Assembly (NCBI RefSeq): GCF_036417845.1
Contig: NC_089978.1
Coordinates: 136,890,288-136,954,287, forward strand
Direction: 5' to 3'
Source: Apteryx mantelli
Lineage: Eukaryota; Chordata; Aves; Apterygiformes; Apterygidae
Length of the DNA stretch: 64,000 nt
The translations under genes and the position numbers were made by a program. This document shows, in pieces, positions 36,061 through 48,379 of the stretch. Numbering within the stretch: position 1 is the first letter of the stretch; each line of letters begins with the position of its first letter. The notes beneath the pieces are model-generated. The model made no database searches and was not told where the DNA came from. It was given only the letters and a program-made list of their open reading frames with translations.

Positions 36061-36299
36061 CAGGCACTTCAGAGAGGCACCCAGCCGTGCTGGTTTCCCA
36101 GAAAGGGTGTGAGAAGTTTCCTGAGGTTTATTGTCTTGTAGGCACTACCTTGCCTACATGCAAATGCTTGAGTGCCCCACTTAAACCCAATTTTACTGAT
36201 TATATGTTCCTTTTTGTTCACATCACCCCTGGGCCTTTGCTTGTCAACCCTGTCCATCACTCCCTCACACGGCTGCTGGTAACGCTCCCCCTCTGTTGT

Positions 36300-37342
36300 T
36301 CCTAGTTTAAAGCCCTCCTTACGAGGTTAGCCAGCCTGTTGACAAAGATACTTTTGCCCCGCTTAGTGAGGTGGATCCCACCTCTCCCAAGCAGACATCA
36401 ATCCTTGACCTGGTCCCATGGTCACAGAAACCAAAATGCTTTTGCCAACACCAGCTGCACAGCCAATTGTTGACACACAGTATCAGTCCACTCCCCCTCA
36501 CATCCTTCCCTCCCACTGGTTGGATTGAGGAGAAAACCACCTGGGCCCCTATACTCCCCTAACCATCGCTCCCAGAGCTATGTAGCCATGTTTGACACTT
36601 TCCAAGTTGCCCTTGGCAGCATCATTGGTGCCCACATGGAAGAGCAGCAGGAGGTAAGAATCAGAGGGCCAGACAAGCCTCAGCAGTCTCTCCACAACAT
36701 CTGGGATCCGAACCTCCAGCAGCAGCAAACCTCAAGGTCAGCTTGTCAGATGGGTGTCATGCATTGCCTGTAGCAGGGAGTCACTCACTGTTATTGCTTT
36801 CTGCTTCCTCCTGGTGCTTCTGCATGGCTCAGAGTCCATTGACCCAGACACTTCACTTGAAAGCGCACCCAGCTCCTCCTCAGCTTTGAGGTAGTGAACA
36901 TGTTCCATAGCTGCAAGCCTTCTGGTGGAGCAGGAGCCTTCCTCCCGGTATAAGTCACCATCTTTCAGCCTTCACCTTCCTCAGAGTTTCTACTTGCCAT
37001 CTCACTAGGCACTGACTCCACTGCCACTGAGGGTTGGGGCTCTTGAAGCTGTGTGGTCTCCAAGAACATCCTGTCTATCTCCCTCTCATCCTCTCTGATG
37101 CTGCACAGTCCGCTGACTTTCTCCCTTAACTCCTTTACTTGTCAACACAGCTCTTCAACAACAGCAGACCTCTTGCAGAAAAGGCAACCATCTGTCCCAG
37201 ACTCAGGGAGAGGGCCCAGGCACTCCCTGCAGCCTAAGACTTGCAGAGCTGCATCCTGCAACTGAAGCTCTGTCTGGGTCAAAGCCTCCAGCATTGTAGA
37301 GACAGCTGCTGGGGAACATGCCCTGCAGCACCTCACCACCAT
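36300..37342 (-). pseudogene. CR1 copy 1 ORF1 remnant
   Basis: Starts at an ATG (37342) with MVVRCCRACSPAAVS and the conserved GCRECLGPL..CKRSAVVEELC block, which parallels copy 2 (GCRECLGPL..CRRCTAVDELC). In the family this ORF encodes an RNA-binding or esterase-type protein. The rest is out of frame; the 3' limit is approximate. Confidence 0.75.
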
Positions 37343-37443
37343 ACCTGAGGACATTCATGCTGGCCTGAACTGAGATGATGACCCCTTCTTTGTATCCTGC
37401 TGCATAAACTACTGTGTCTGTTGGCTATGCGCTAGTCCTGGCT

Positions 37444-37451
37444 CTTATATA
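37444..37451 (-). promoter_or_regulatory. internal TATA box in the CR1 copy 1 5'UTR
   Basis: On the element strand it reads GCCTATATAAGAGCC, identical in this core to copy 2. It lies 23-24 bases upstream of the inner copy of the 5'-terminal repeat. A promoter role is inferred. Confidence 0.5.
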
Positions 37452-37781
37452 GGCCTCACCCTAGCACTGGCTAAAAGGGTTCTTGACGCTCCCTAGTCAT
37501 GGGTCATCTGGAATAAAAGCCACCGCACCCTCTGATCAGGGGCAGCCAACAGAGCTCCTTAGCAGCTGCTAGAGCTTGCTAGAACTTCCCAGTAGAAGTG
37601 AAGGTCTACTGTGGCTGTCCTTACCTGGCTCTCCCTATCTGTCAGCAGCAGGGCCCCTCTAGTTCCTAAGAGGGTTCCCAGGAATCCCCCTACAATCTCC
37701 ACCAAAGTCCCCAGAAGATCTAATCAGAGCTTAGAGACTGCTGCACAAACTACTATGTCTGTTGAATGCCTCTCTTAGCTG

Positions 37782-40710
37782 CCGGAGCACACCGTGTACT
37801 GTCTCTTCTCAGGCTTTGGTTCCAACTAAGTCTCTTTTAAGGATGTGAAATTGATTTTTTTTTTTTTAGAATGCTTATAACTCAGCCAAATGTTAGAAAA
37901 TTTTCATTCAGCTGGTAAAAAAGAATACATCTAACCCAAGAACCCTGACAGCAGAGAGGCTTGTGTTCTCATTTATAGCAGCAATAGGTCTGTTTGAACT
38001 GAATTCCTTATGTTTTCTGTTTCTTTCTTCCCCAGTAAAGGGAAGGGTAAATCTGATCAAGACCAATATTCAGTATGGATATTTTCTGCTCAAATAAGTG
38101 TATAAAGAAATGATTTCAGGATTTTGTGAAGGAATTACCCAGCACTGTAACTAGTAATACAGAAGCGGCTTGGTGTACATGATGCAGCAACAGTCCTACA
38201 TACAGTGAAGGACTAGTTTGTTTGGAAGACAGAAGAATGTGTTAATACCCCCAGGATTTGATCGATAACTATGCTGGTTTAAAAATGTACTTTTGTTTTG
38301 AATTACAGATATCAGGTTCCTTTGGTTTCTTAGCCTTTGGGCTGTATACATATATCGTGTCACCCAGTTGTTCTTTGCAGTCTTGATACCTAGGCCATGA
38401 TATGATTTTAATGACAGCTAAGACTGTCTCATGATCTCATGACTCCAGCAGTCAAGGTTTTAATAAAAACAGAAAATAAATCAAAACTGAGATTCGGCTA
38501 TGGGAAATGGCAACACAGCTCTTCTCACCATTGTAATGTGCCAATCCCATGTGGATTCATAGTAGAGTGCTGACTGTCAAGCATTGATTAACTATAGGTT
38601 TGGTCCAAAGACCAAACCATTCCCTGGCATTGATCTTATCATTTGTAAACACTTGGAAAAGCACAGTGATCCTGAAAGCACCTGCAGTGAACCCACAAGT
38701 CACAAGTAATGAGCTTCATGGTGACAGTTCTGCTTCATTCTGACTTTTCTTCCCCTCCTATTATTGGATGTTAAATACATCAAACACTGTTTGTTGTCCA
38801 AAATTTTAAGACTACAGTGCTATTCAAATGCATGAAGAAATAGCAAGGGATTGCTTTGTAAGGATTTCAGTGGAAGGAAGACAGGTGAAGGACAGACTAC
38901 CAGGCAACGACATCAGGAGAGAACTGCTGAGCTAGAGGGGACCCAGGGGCTTTTGAAGCAGACTAGATTAATAAGAGCAGAAAATGAGAGGAGGAGCTAA
39001 GAGGGAGTGGGAGGAAGACTAAAAAGAGCAAGTTTATGTGTGTCAAAATTATCTAGCTGGCAGAGCTGGAGGACGGGAGGGTGGGGGTTGTCCTGTTCTG
39101 CATATAAAGTCTTGTGGTTGTGGAGGGACACCTGCTCTCCTAGGAGACTGTGGCAGAAACTTTGCAAACATGAAGTCCCACCCAGAGGACAGGTAGGACT
39201 ATCGAGGGCCCGAAGCAGGGAGCACCATAGTTGTTCCTAGCATCTGTGTCCTAACTTGTAACATGTCCTCCTTCAGGAGAGGTAGAAGTAAAGAAGGAGA
39301 CAGACACTGCATATGGAGCAAAGAGGAGAGAAGAAATGGTATGGTCATGGAGAATATGAGTACAAGAGAGAACTGAGAGTGTCTAAAGGGAGAGACAGCA
39401 GAGGCACAGGTCACTCAAGAGTTACACTGGTAACAGCCACTTCCAGCCTATGTGAAGTAGCCCTGAGAGGATGGATCTCTTGCCAATCAAATATTCATAT
39501 TGAAGTTTCATGTATTGTTAACTTGATGAAGCTAGAAGCAATTCCTCCTCTATTTACCTGTGTATGTGTAACAACGAGCTAAGCAGACAAAATTGTAGTT
39601 GACCCAAGCAAATGCTTTTTTAAAGCAAACCTGAAATTGGAAAATACATGTTGATAATTCAGGGCAGATTATATTACGGGTCTCATATAACTACTCCTAA
39701 ATCACATGTTTCAGGGCTTAACAACATACATACATTATTCAGAATAGAAATTGTAGTTGGAATTTCATACTGTTCCATGATTCTAAATAACTTCATGCAT
39801 AGACAAACATGTAATATTAAAAAATGCAGAATAAAAAATTAAAAGTAATTTAAACATGTTACTCCATGAAAAAAAAAGCATGGAGTTGAGACTGGATGTC
39901 CTGGCCTATGTAATGACATTATGCAAAACTTCATCTTTATTAAGACTTACGCAAAAGAGGCCTTGTGGTTGTGGATTAAACTGAAGCTCACTTTGAATAC
40001 ATTCACATTTTTTCTCCTCATGGTGTTATTTGATCCAGTTGTAGCCAAATTCTTACACTATACATTGTGGAACCTGAGATCTTGATATTAAACAGGATGG
40101 AATAACATAACCATAAAGTTGCTTTTTACATGCTGTTTTCATGATGTCTCTCCTTTGTGAAGCAACTCAAAATGACAGCTATTGTAGAAAAATGCTGTCC
40201 TGCTCTCTTACCTATAGACACAGAAAATTAGTATTGGATCATATGTTGTCTCCATTTGCTTTAAATTTAAGTCAGGATGATAAAGTATCTTTTGCTCTTT
40301 GCAGATGGTTCCATAGAATAACGATTTGAGATAAAACAGTTGGTATGATTCACAGAATTTTAAAACACTTTTGTCTTAAAGTTTGTGAACTTCTACTTCC
40401 CTGAGGCAAGAGTGACATCCTGACAAAAGTTCTTCCACATTTTTTAAATCCTTGCCCTGCTGCCAAAAGGTGTTGGTGATAGATGGTTGCTAAGGGCTGG
40501 ATGATGAAAGCTGAAAAGTGGAATTTTCAGTCCTGTGCATTTGCTGAAATTTCTTTTTATTCCAGCTGGAATGAAAAAATAATACTTTAAATTTCCCCAA
40601 AAGCGAGACTTTTGCTTTGATAAATATTACATAAAATGTGAAAGAATATAGTACACCAAGAAAATATAGCATATTGATACTGAAAACAAGTGTATTCTAT
40701 AAGAAATGCC
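37782..40710. other. intergenic, no recognised feature
   Basis: AT-richer DNA between two CR1 copies, with a T run at 37856-37868. No exon, RNA gene or assignable repeat. Confidence 0.45.
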
Positions 40711-41485
40711 ATCACAGAATCACAGAAAGTTGAGGTTGGAAGGGACCTCTGGAGATCATCTAGTCCAACACCCCTGCTCAAGCAGGGTCACCTAGAGCAC
40801 GTTCCACAGGATTGCGTCCAGGCGGGTTTTGAATATCTCCAGAGAAGGAGACTCCACAACCTCTCTGGGCAACCTGTTCCAGTGCTCTGTCACCCTCACA
40901 GTCAAGAAGTTTCTCCTCATGTTCAGATGGAACTGTCTGTGTTTCAGTTTGTGCCCGCTGCCTCGCGTCCTGTCGCTGGGCACCACTGAAAAGAGTCTGG
41001 CTCCATCCTCTTGACACCCTCCCTTCAGATACTTGTACATGTTAATAAGATCTCCTCTCAGCCTTCTTTTTTCCAGGCTAAACAGGCCCAGCTCTCTCAG
41101 CCTTTCCTCATAAGAGAGATGCTCCAGTCCCCTAATCATCTTTGTAGCCCTTCACTGGACTTGCTCCAGTAGTGCCACATCCCTCTTGTACTGGGGAGCC
41201 CAGAACTGGATGCAGTACTCCAGATGTGGCCTCAGCAGGGCTGAGTAGAGGGGGAGGCTCACCTCCCTCCACCTGCTGGCCACACTCTTCCTGATGCACC
41301 CCAGGATACCATTGGCCTTCTTGGCCACAAGGGCACCTTGCTGCCTCATGGTCAACTTGGTGTCCAGCAGCACTCCCAGGTCCTTCTTTGCAGAGCTGCT
41401 TTCCAGCAGGTCAGCCCCCAACCTGCACTGGTGCATGGGGTTATTGCTCCCTCGGTGCAGGACCCTGCACTTGCCTTTGTTGAAA
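40711..41485 (-). mobile_element. CR1 LINE, 5'-truncated, young (copy 3)
   Basis: A 775-bp 3' fragment. The 3' tail is two ATTCTGTG-type units (plus strand ATCACAGAATCACAGAAAG). The 5' break falls in ORF2 at a TTCAACAAAGGCAAGT block. It keeps an open frame for the ORF2 C-terminus; the last 115 residues (40792-41139) are identical to those in copy 2 (50897-51244). 5' truncation is the usual outcome of target-primed reverse transcription. Confidence 0.97.
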
Positions 41486-44400
41486 ATATTAAAATATTAA
41501 TCAATATTAAGAGATTCCTCCAATGTGTTTGTTTTCCAGTGAAGTTCCTTTTTTTTTCTCTCTGCTGGAAATTTGGTCTAGCCGTTTTTCAAACAGTCCT
41601 AGTTCTAATGAGCTGATTTCTTGTTTGTAACCACAAATAAGTACAATAGAACTTGCTTTCTATAAGTTAGATTACTAAATAAACAAGGACTCTATTGGCA
41701 GCAACCTCCTACCAGTCTGTGAGAATGTAATAGAGACCCACAGCAGGGAACATGAGCCATCCATGTCTGATTGTATTTTAACAATCCTTTGTGCAGACTG
41801 TTTTGCTTGACCTTAAATATCATCATTGTTTGGTTGTTTTTTTTCCAATAGGAAACCTTAAAAAAAATGGAAGAAAATGTGTATGACAAATAATTCTGAG
41901 GATAGTTCTTCTATGTAAACAGTTTACCAGTGTGTTCCTTGTAATGATTTCCCACAGATTTTGAAGCATGGAATCAGTTTGCTTTACATAATCTTTTGCC
42001 TGTATTAGCGAACTATGTAGCAAGGTATTTAACATCTTTATTTTTCCAAGAAAAGTTATCACTGAAACTCAAAGACAAATGTGTCACTCGAACTTCATCA
42101 GCAATTCAGATTCATGGCCTCTACACTCTAAAACTCTGCCCATATCAAAGCAAGAAACCAGTCTGAGGTGACTAGTGAACCAGGACAGTTTCTTCTTAAT
42201 CTCAGACAGCTAATCTTTTTATCCTCTTGTAACTCACCTCTGCTGGAAAAAAAGGGTTGTTTATTTGAGTTCAGAAACAAGATCACATTTTTCAGTCCTG
42301 TCATTTTGCTATCTGAATCTATGATGTATTTTAAAGAGAACATTAGGTCTTTTACTAAAAAGAAATTTTCCATCTTACTGTAAATTGCGTGAAGCTTGCA
42401 TTCCTCCTGACACAGCTACAAGCATAGAAGTATTCTACAACAAAGCCAAAAAACAAAGAATTTGGACAGCTGACCAATTATTCCAATTCAAATGAAATAA
42501 AATGAAATTAGTTACTCCAATTCAAATGAGTTTCATCCAACTGAACCACCAGATGTTGCTGCACAAAAATAATGTGTTTTCTAAAGCTTGGCTGTAAGCC
42601 TGAATATACAGGATCCTGTTACGGTTGCACCATGCTCACATCCTTTGCTCACAGACCAGGTCAACCAAACCACCCTGTGTGAGGGTAGAGGGGAGGATTA
42701 AGTCAAAGACAACAACTGCTTGTCTAGTTCCTCATTAGTGAGCTCCATTCCTCTGTAATACCAGACCATAACAGGATCAAGAGCTTTTTCTTAATCCACG
42801 GAAAGTACAATTCAGGGGAAACTATATCTTAAGAAAAAAAGGGCCTAATCTAAATTTCCACTGAAGAAGTCAGGGGCTACTCAGACTCCCAAAATATATA
42901 GGGTGCTAGATGGTACCCTTTTTTAGAACAATATGAATATATTATGCAATACAGTCATTTAACTAAATAACCTTTAATAATGTGGTGGTCACAGGCGAGT
43001 AGAGCTAAATCTAACCTGCATGCAAGTGCATTCTTTGTCTCCTTCCCAGTCTGTGTGATGAGATATTTGCTTCATGTCTGTTGTCCATACCTCTTACCTA
43101 CGCTACCGCTACCTAGGAGGAGAGAATGAGGCATGCTCCCATCTCATACTGCTGTGAAGTCAGGACATACAGACAGAATGGGCACTGGAAAGCACTCTTG
43201 GGTCCTACAGTTTAGGTATAAGCCCTCTGTCCTGCACGGAAATAAGGACTTTGATCTTGGACAGTGGTAAGCTGGTATTTGAAGCTATAAGAGCAAATGT
43301 TTGCTCCCCAGAGGAGGGTTTCATGGGTGGCTTCCAGTAGACTGCAATATGCTCAGAACTAGACTGTCATATACATGGTTTTAACCATTAGGATTTGGTG
43401 GCATGTCATTGAGGTGATTTCCAGAGATAAATGAGATAAAACTGAGGTTATGTTACCAAAGAAAGGGGAGAATATTCATGCTGTTGAGCTACATGGGAAG
43501 CAGAATCTCATTCTTTGTATGCATTCAATGTAGTGGGACAAAGTATATCTCAAGGGAATAGGACATGCTGTGTAGGAGTCCACACAGCCTTTCCTTGGAG
43601 CCTGAGGCCTGCCAGGAACAAATATGTGAACTGTAGCTTTGAGGTGACTGGTCAAAACAAGCAGTACAAATTCACGGTATGCCAGAGACTGATGGCAATT
43701 GGATGAAATCATGGCAAGGTGACTAAGGAAACATCTGCCTGGGCAACCCATGTGATGTCTAGTGTCAGTGTTAGGTAAGATATTGCCTGTATATAATAGA
43801 AGCATTAGTAATAAGAAAAACAATAATAGTTTGAATATTGTTTCATGTAATAAATGATAGATTCCTTCTCTTGGTCATGATCTGATTCAACCAACAATCA
43901 CTACGTGCAAATCAATATTTACATTCCAGAGCTTTAGTTCTCCTGCAACAGTATGTGAACTCAAAGAAGAGATGTGCTGCTTGCCTCCAGAGATGGGAAT
44001 TTCTGCAGTATCTTTGTGAGCGGGTGAGGATGTGGAGAAAATGCTCCAACCAGGGCAGGAACTCTTCCTTAGAACTCTAATGCAACTTCTCACAGGAACA
44101 GAGGACTACTGCAATCTTACTGCTCAGCTCTGAGCACTGAATGTATGTTTTTGCATATTAGGACAGGATGATGAGTTTGTGCTCAACAAAGTTATCTACT
44201 ATGCCTCTGACCTGACTGCAGAAGAATTTCTGTCCTGCTCAGTCACTCCCCCACTCTGCCCATGTACCTCAGTTTCATTAAATGGCTCCCCTTGGTCCAA
44301 TATAAGGCCTTTGTTTTTGTTTCTTACACAGTGTTTTCCTTCTGCCCAGCAGCCCCATCATCTTGTTGTTTTTGTGTTCGGTTCATGACAAACATCTTCA

Positions 44401-46841
44401 ACACCTCACACTCCTACTCTGCAGCCCGCCTCCCACAGTATCCCCATCATGACCTCTCTGTTTATGTCTCTCGTGCTTGCCCTAATGTACAAAATACTTG
44501 AGTTCCAGCTGTCCTACTTTTCCATCACTTCAGTCCTGAGCAATGGCACCTCTTAATAGTCCAGTTGCTCAAATACAAGATGCCTCAGCAAACATCTGCA
44601 ACAGCAAACTCTACAAATTTAATCTGACATTCTCCAAACAGTTGCTTAGCTGAGCAGTCAAGGCTATTACAAGCACAGCTCTCCCTTTTCTGTCTCATGC
44701 TACACTTGTCTACCTTCCAACATCCGATCTGATTTGATTCTCCAAATCTTCCATGGGCTGATCCTGGGCTACTAAGAGCAAGTGCCCTTCTCCCTTTGTG
44801 ACAGCAGCCTTCCAAGAGAATGGATTTTATCAGGAGCAACCATTACAGAAATTGCAAAAGGCAGCAACAGAATCTTTCCCAACTGGCCCAGAGATGTGAA
44901 AATTCTTACTACTAAGATGCAAATATTCATGATTCTTTCACACTGTGAAGAACCTCTCTTCATCGTAATTTATCTGCAGTAACAACTCATTCCCATAAAT
45001 GTAAATACCATGTAAAAACACATACAAAATACATAAAAATACATGTAAAAAACATGTAAATACCAGCAGGGAGAGAACACAAGGAGAAGTCAAGACTTAC
45101 TGTTTTAAACAACGTGGCTGCAGTCACTCAGAGACTGGTGCAAATGTGTGACTGCTTTTTAGCTTTTTGTACAGCTTTATGGTGGTGAAGGTAATAGGAT
45201 GGAATAAAGGAAAGGATATCCAGGCAGAGTATCAGGGAAACACTTATAGACAGAGAAATTAACTGAGCAATGAAGTAGTCTTCCTAAGGGATGTGATGAA
45301 ATCATCACCAAGAGTAGCTTTGAATTAGGTGCACAAAACATTGGAAAATCTACTGTGGGAGCAGTAGATAGCACTGCTTAGGAAACTGAACTGTATGTTT
45401 CTGTCCCCATTATTTTTTGATATGACTGCTCTCTAGTGGTGGCTCTAATTAAACTTAGTGGTAGAGGAAATAAGTGTTTGGCGCCACTGTAGTCAAAACA
45501 TAACAAGAAGGTAGATGGTGCAAGTCAAGAGTTCTGTTATATGGGAAAACATGGAGTTGAACGAAAGAAGTTTGCTAAACCCCAAATGCAGTTGTTAAAC
45601 TCTAGAGACTGGACTCAGAGGGAACATCGTGTAACCTTTGTGAACAAATATTTCCTGCTTACACAAGTATTTGGCATGCTTTGAACTGTTTAGCATAGAC
45701 TTAGACTTAGGTCATGCTTAGACCTGTTAGCATAGAAATATGCCAGTGTTCTTCAGCCAGACCTTCCTTCTTTGTTGCTATTACAGACATTCCCATTCAG
45801 GATTTTAACAGAGTTAATCTGTTTTTACACTTATGATCAGACGCATTTCCTTCCCACTTTCTCACAGATAATTCCACTGATTCCATAGTTCAGTTTCATT
45901 GTACCTGTATATATAACAGATGATTCTCCAGGGCTCACACAGAATGGCAGTTTCTCAGCTTGCTTACTAAAAATCACAGAATCTCTGCTGTAAAGCCATA
46001 TCACAATCCAAGCAGCCAGCAGTCTCCTAAGCTAGTAGACAGCTCCTCTATGAGACCATCTGCAGCCTCTGTTCTAAGCACTGAGGGTACTGGAATGCAG
46101 CCTTCACTGCATGCACATCTTAGTTCTGCACTGAGCAGTCACTGAATGCAGAAGACAATCTTCAGTTCTCCTTTTTTGTTTACCTTTTTCTTCATTCTTT
46201 GACAGCCCTGTGAACGATGTTCAGATGTAGACCCTGCAGCTCCCTCCATGGAAATCTTCTAAGCGGCATAAAAACTAGCTAATGAACATACTCACTAGCT
46301 ACATACATTCCCCTTCTAGTTGCCTTTGCAAATAGCCATGTCCACAGCAAGTGTGCTAGGATTCAGCTAAAATCCCTATTTCAAAAGTCTTTCTCCCTTT
46401 TCTTTGGCCACAAGATGCAAAGGGATGAGTGTGAAGGCTGCACAAGTTCACAGTGCCTGCAGTGTTGGACCCCAGCAGCCAGGCACTTACCTTGTCTCAT
46501 AGCTGCCATGAGAACGGTACTACCATTCTCCAGTAGGAAAGGGAACTGGCTGCAGTGTTGAAACCCCCTGCCAGGGCTGTGGCAGGACAAAAAGGCCATT
46601 TCTTGCTGTCTGCTCAGCAATGTGAGGTGGCCTTCAGAGCACCTCTACTGGCAGGGATTGTGGATCCCCCGCTTGGAACTGGACACCATCTGAAGGATAA
46701 AAGCATTTTATATGTTTAAGTTTATAGTGCATTGAGGACGTGATCCTTAGTTAGCTGGCTCTCAAATGTCAGTTATGTGCACATGTTCTCTCAGGAACAG
46801 GAAGTGAGGTGACTGGGAGGGAAATGGGGATTGGGAGAGCG
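41486..46841. other. intergenic, no recognised gene
   Basis: AT-rich in parts. Small direct repeats of CCAATTCAAATGA lie at 42482-42530, and ACATGTAAA-type repeats lie at 45000-45062. No exon, RNA gene or assignable transposon was found. Confidence 0.45.
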
Positions 46842-46885
46842 CAGCTAACAGAGGCAGTGAACAGAGGCAGTGGTTTGCGCAGCAG
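46842..46885 (+). repeat. outer copy of the CR1 5'-terminal repeat (copy 2)
   Basis: CAGCTAACAGAGGCAG..GTGGTTTGCGCAGCAG. It recurs at 47193-47223 as CAGCTCCCAGAGGCAGCAGT.. and has an equivalent pair in CR1 copy 1 (37738-37781 and 37398-37428). The outer unit also carries a 14-base internal duplication (ACAGAGGCAGTGA) that both CR1 copies share. Confidence 0.75.
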
Positions 46886-47168
46886 TGTTTGGGCTCTGAC
46901 TAGAATTTAAGGATCTTGTTGGAAATTATGGGCTTTCTGAGGACTCCTGAGGAACTAGAAGGTGATTGCTGCGAACAGGAAAGGGGAAGCTAGGCAAGGA
47001 CAACTGCAGGAGGCCTTGACTTCTCCTGGGAGAAGCTCTAGCTAGAAGTAGCTGCTGCTAATGAGCTCTCTTGGTTGCCCCTGATCAGAGGGAGTTGGGG
47101 CCTTTGATCCAGGTGGCCCTCGATTGGGGCAGGTCAAGCACCCTGTGAGTCAGTGCTAGGGAGAGGCC

Positions 47169-47176
47169 TATATAAG
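47169..47176 (+). promoter_or_regulatory. internal TATA box in the CR1 copy 2 5'UTR
   Basis: TATATAAG within GAGGCCTATATAAGAGCC, 24 bases upstream of the inner terminal repeat and about 107 bases upstream of the ORF1 ATG. The core is conserved exactly in copy 1. Promoter activity is inferred, not shown. Confidence 0.5.
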
Positions 47177-47192
47177 AGCCAGGCCTAGAGTA

Positions 47193-47223
47193 CAGCTCCC
47201 AGAGGCAGCAGTTTGCACAGCAG
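47193..47223 (+). repeat. inner copy of the CR1 5'-terminal repeat (copy 2)
   Basis: CAGCTCCCAGAGGCAG..GTTTGCACAGCAG, about 338 bases downstream of the outer copy. In CR1 copy 1 the same spacing is about 340 bases. Confidence 0.75.
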
Positions 47224-47275
47224 GGCACAAGAAGGCACCTCATTTCCGATCCCTCTGGTGTATGCTTCCTCAAGT

Positions 47276-48330
47276 ATGGTCATGACACGCCACAGAGCAC
47301 ATTCCCCAGCAGCCATTGGAGTCGCTGCGTCGGCTGTGTCAGAGGCTGGGACCCAGACAGACCCTCTGACAGTAGATGCTGCTCTACAGGTCTCAGGCTG
47401 CAGGGAGTGCTTGGGGCCTCTCTGTGAGGCCTGGGTTGACAGTCAGCTCTCCTGCAGGAGGTGTACTGCTGTTGATGAGTTGTGTCGTCAAGTAAGGGAG
47501 TTATGGGAGGAGGTCAGTATGCTGCGTAGCATCCAAGAGGATGAGAAGGAGATAGGGTATTCTCAGAGATTGTACAGCTCCAGGAGTCTCAAGCCCCCAC
47601 AGCAGCGGAGTTGCCGGAGGGCTCTGTGCCGTGTGAAACAGTACATCATAACATCGTAGAAGAAGGCTGGGAACTGGTCACTGCTCGTGGAAGGAGAAAG
47701 GCTCCTACTCCTCCCAAAGACTTGCAGCTGAAAAACAAGTTTAGTGCCCTCCAGGATGAGGAGGAGATGTACTTCCCTTGCAGCAATGCCCCTGGGACAA
47801 CACACCCTGTGCCTTGCTGGAATGCCTGGAAGAAGCGGTGGGTGATTGTTGTGGGGGACTCCCTGCTGCAGGGGACGGAGGCACCTATCTGCCAACCTGA
47901 CCTCTTGTCTAGAGAGGTTTGTTGCCTGCCGGGGCTCGCGTACGAGATGTCATGGAAAGACTGCCAAGGCTTGGCCACTCATCGGACTAGTACCCTCTGC
48001 CGCTCTGCCATGTGGGCACTAATGACACCAAGGGCAAACTGGAAACCATCGAACAGGATTTCCGAGCTCTGGGGATGGTGGTGAAGGGTCTGGGAGCCCA
48101 GGACATCTTCTCCTCAATCCCGCCAGTGAGGGGGATGGAGGAGACGGACTTTCCAAGTCAACAGCTGGCTGCACCGCTGGTGTTGCCAAGAGGGTTTTGG
48201 TTTCTACGAGCATGGGCCCCTGTCTGAAGATCGACAGCTGATGGGGAGAGCTGGGCTCCACCTCACTAAGCGGGGCACATGTGTCTATGCCAACAGGTTG
48301 GCCAGCCTGCTAAGGAGGACTGTAAACTAG
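47276..48330 (+). pseudogene. CR1 copy 2 ORF1 remnant
   Basis: The ATG at 47276 (MVMTRHRAHSPAAIGVAAS) opens a frame with GCRECLGPL..CRRCTAVDELC and a coiled-coil-like RQVRELWEEVSMLRSIQEDE. After a frame change comes the esterase-type part with VVGDSLLQGTEAPI (the GDSL-like Ser), then a C-terminal LTKRGTCVYANRLASLLRR ending in TAG at 48330. In the CR1 family ORF1 binds nucleic acid and carries an esterase domain. At least two frame changes. Confidence 0.88.
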
Positions 48331-48379
48331 GAAAGATGGGGCAAGAGGAGCGTTAGAGTGACCGGGTAGTTGGCAAAAC

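Larger units (their letters stand above)
33283..37781 (-). mobile_element. CR1 LINE, full length, decayed (copy 1)
   Basis: A non-LTR retrotransposon about 4.5 kb long, reading right to left. The 3' end at 33283 has the CR1 signature (plus strand AGAATCACAGAATGATTGAGG, then GGAAGGGACCTCTGGAGATC). Going 5': reverse transcriptase, endonuclease, a Cys-containing ORF1 start and a 5'UTR with an internal TATA box. Several stops and frameshifts break both ORFs, so it is not active. It differs clearly from copies 2 and 3 and belongs to an older subfamily. The 5' end ends at the same element position as copy 2, which argues for a full-length insertion. Confidence 0.95.
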
